Assembly (NCBI GenBank): GCA_030043675.1
Contig: JASHXG010000047.1
Span: 1 to 13,340, forward strand
Direction of reading: 5' to 3'
Origin: Vulcanimicrobiota bacterium
GTDB lineage: Bacteria > Vulcanimicrobiota > Vulcanimicrobiia > Vulcanimicrobiales > Vulcanimicrobiaceae
Length of the DNA: 13,340 nt
How positions within the stretch are numbered: the stretch's first letter is position 1; each line of letters opens with the position of its first letter. A model generated the notes under the pieces. The model did no database searches. It was given only the letters and a program-made list of their open reading frames with translations, and was not told the origin of the DNA. This document shows positions 13,205 to 13,340 of the stretch, in pieces. The position numbers and the translations under genes are program-made.

Positions 13205-13340
13205 TTAGGCTGCGGCCTTCTTCCGGCGGGTGGTCTTTTTGCGCGCGGTCTTGCGGACCTTGCGACCGACCTTACGCGCCGTCTTGCGCGCGGTCTTGCG
13301 AGCTTTGCGCGCGGTCTTGCGAGCTTTGCGCGCGCCCTTA
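13205..13340 (-). CDS. Lys/Arg/Ala-rich histone H1-like DNA-binding protein, C-terminal fragment
   Basis: Reading leftward from the window edge to TAA at 13207-13205, 44 codons encode an extremely basic tail: KARKTARKARKTARKTARKV, then GRKVRKTARKKTTRRKKAAA. Almost every residue is Lys, Arg, Ala or Thr in KARKTAR-like heptads. Such tails occur on bacterial histone H1-like/Hc-type proteins and on some HU proteins with C-terminal extensions, where they bind DNA non-specifically and compact the nucleoid. The N-terminal part that would tell these apart is outside the window. A clear terminator follows at 13126-13157. The 48 nt between stop and hairpin hold nothing else recognisable. Confidence 0.75.
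   Translation of the reverse strand, partial: KGARKARKTARKARKTARKTARKVGRKVRKTARKKTTRRKKAAA
13286..13327 (-). repeat. Two exact 21-nt tandem repeats encoding KARKTAR heptads
   Basis: The units 13286-13306 and 13307-13327 are identical, and a further partial, diverged copy continues toward the window edge. Each unit encodes seven residues, so changes in copy number would keep the reading frame and alter the length of the basic tail. The array may continue beyond the window. Confidence 0.8.

Noticed and set aside
13286..13340. CRISPR-like or non-coding satellite array
   Set aside because: Repeats are 21 nt with no spacers and are in frame with a basic coding sequence.

Overview
The window is GC-rich, bacterial and very densely packed. 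A truncated gene runs off each end, and almost all of the sequence between carries genes on alternating strands. A secreted N-terminus with a carboxypeptidase-regulatory-like domain at the left edge (the usual start of a large TonB-dependent receptor), many GTG starts and winged-helix/TPR regulators suggest a diderm soil-type lineage. Candidatus Eremiobacterota (WPS-2) is my best guess, from gene style only and at low confidence. I see no rRNA, tRNA, CRISPR array, transposase or phage gene.

Layout. 1-203 (-): start of a secreted receptor-like protein. 204-446: the only long non-coding stretch, with phased TCAAC repeats. 447-3417 (+): two regulator-like genes, an HTH/helical-repeat protein and a winged-helix/TPR protein, overlapping by about 167 nt. 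3393-4760 (-): exported M28 metallopeptidase with a C-terminal fibronectin-like domain. 4759-5091 (+): small GIY-YIG protein. 5075-6741 (-): class A beta-lactamase-like hydrolase translationally coupled to an ABC-2 permease (COG3694 type). 6744-8645 (+): AlkA-like DNA glycosylase, pirin and a stand-alone zf-UBP protein, overlapping one another by 8 and 4 nt. 8642-11212 (-): second ABC permease (COG4587 type, apparently starting at CTG), a left-handed beta-helix protein and the ABC ATPase (COG4586 type). 11259-13123 (+): cytidylate-kinase-like protein coupled to an MFS exporter. 13205-13340 (-): Lys/Arg/Ala-rich histone H1-like tail, with its terminator at 13126-13157.

How they fit together. 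The ATPase and two permeases are the three subunits of one ABC-2 type exporter of unknown substrate; related sets include a cyanobacterial viologen exporter. Here they are split: a plus-strand block of three genes sits between the two permease genes, joined with almost no spare base. This suggests an ancestral minus-strand operon (ATPase, beta-helix protein, permease, permease, beta-lactamase-like) into which the block was inserted or inverted. The plus block mixes DNA repair (AlkA) with a pirin and a zf-UBP protein, and the kinase/MFS pair forms another coupled unit.

I see no clearly new defence or mobile system. The features most worth a second look are the CTG start of the second permease, the His-to-Asn change at the ATPase H-loop, start and stop codons of opposing genes sharing the palindromes CATG and TTAA, the long overlap between the two regulators, and the coupling of a beta-lactamase-fold enzyme to an exporter.
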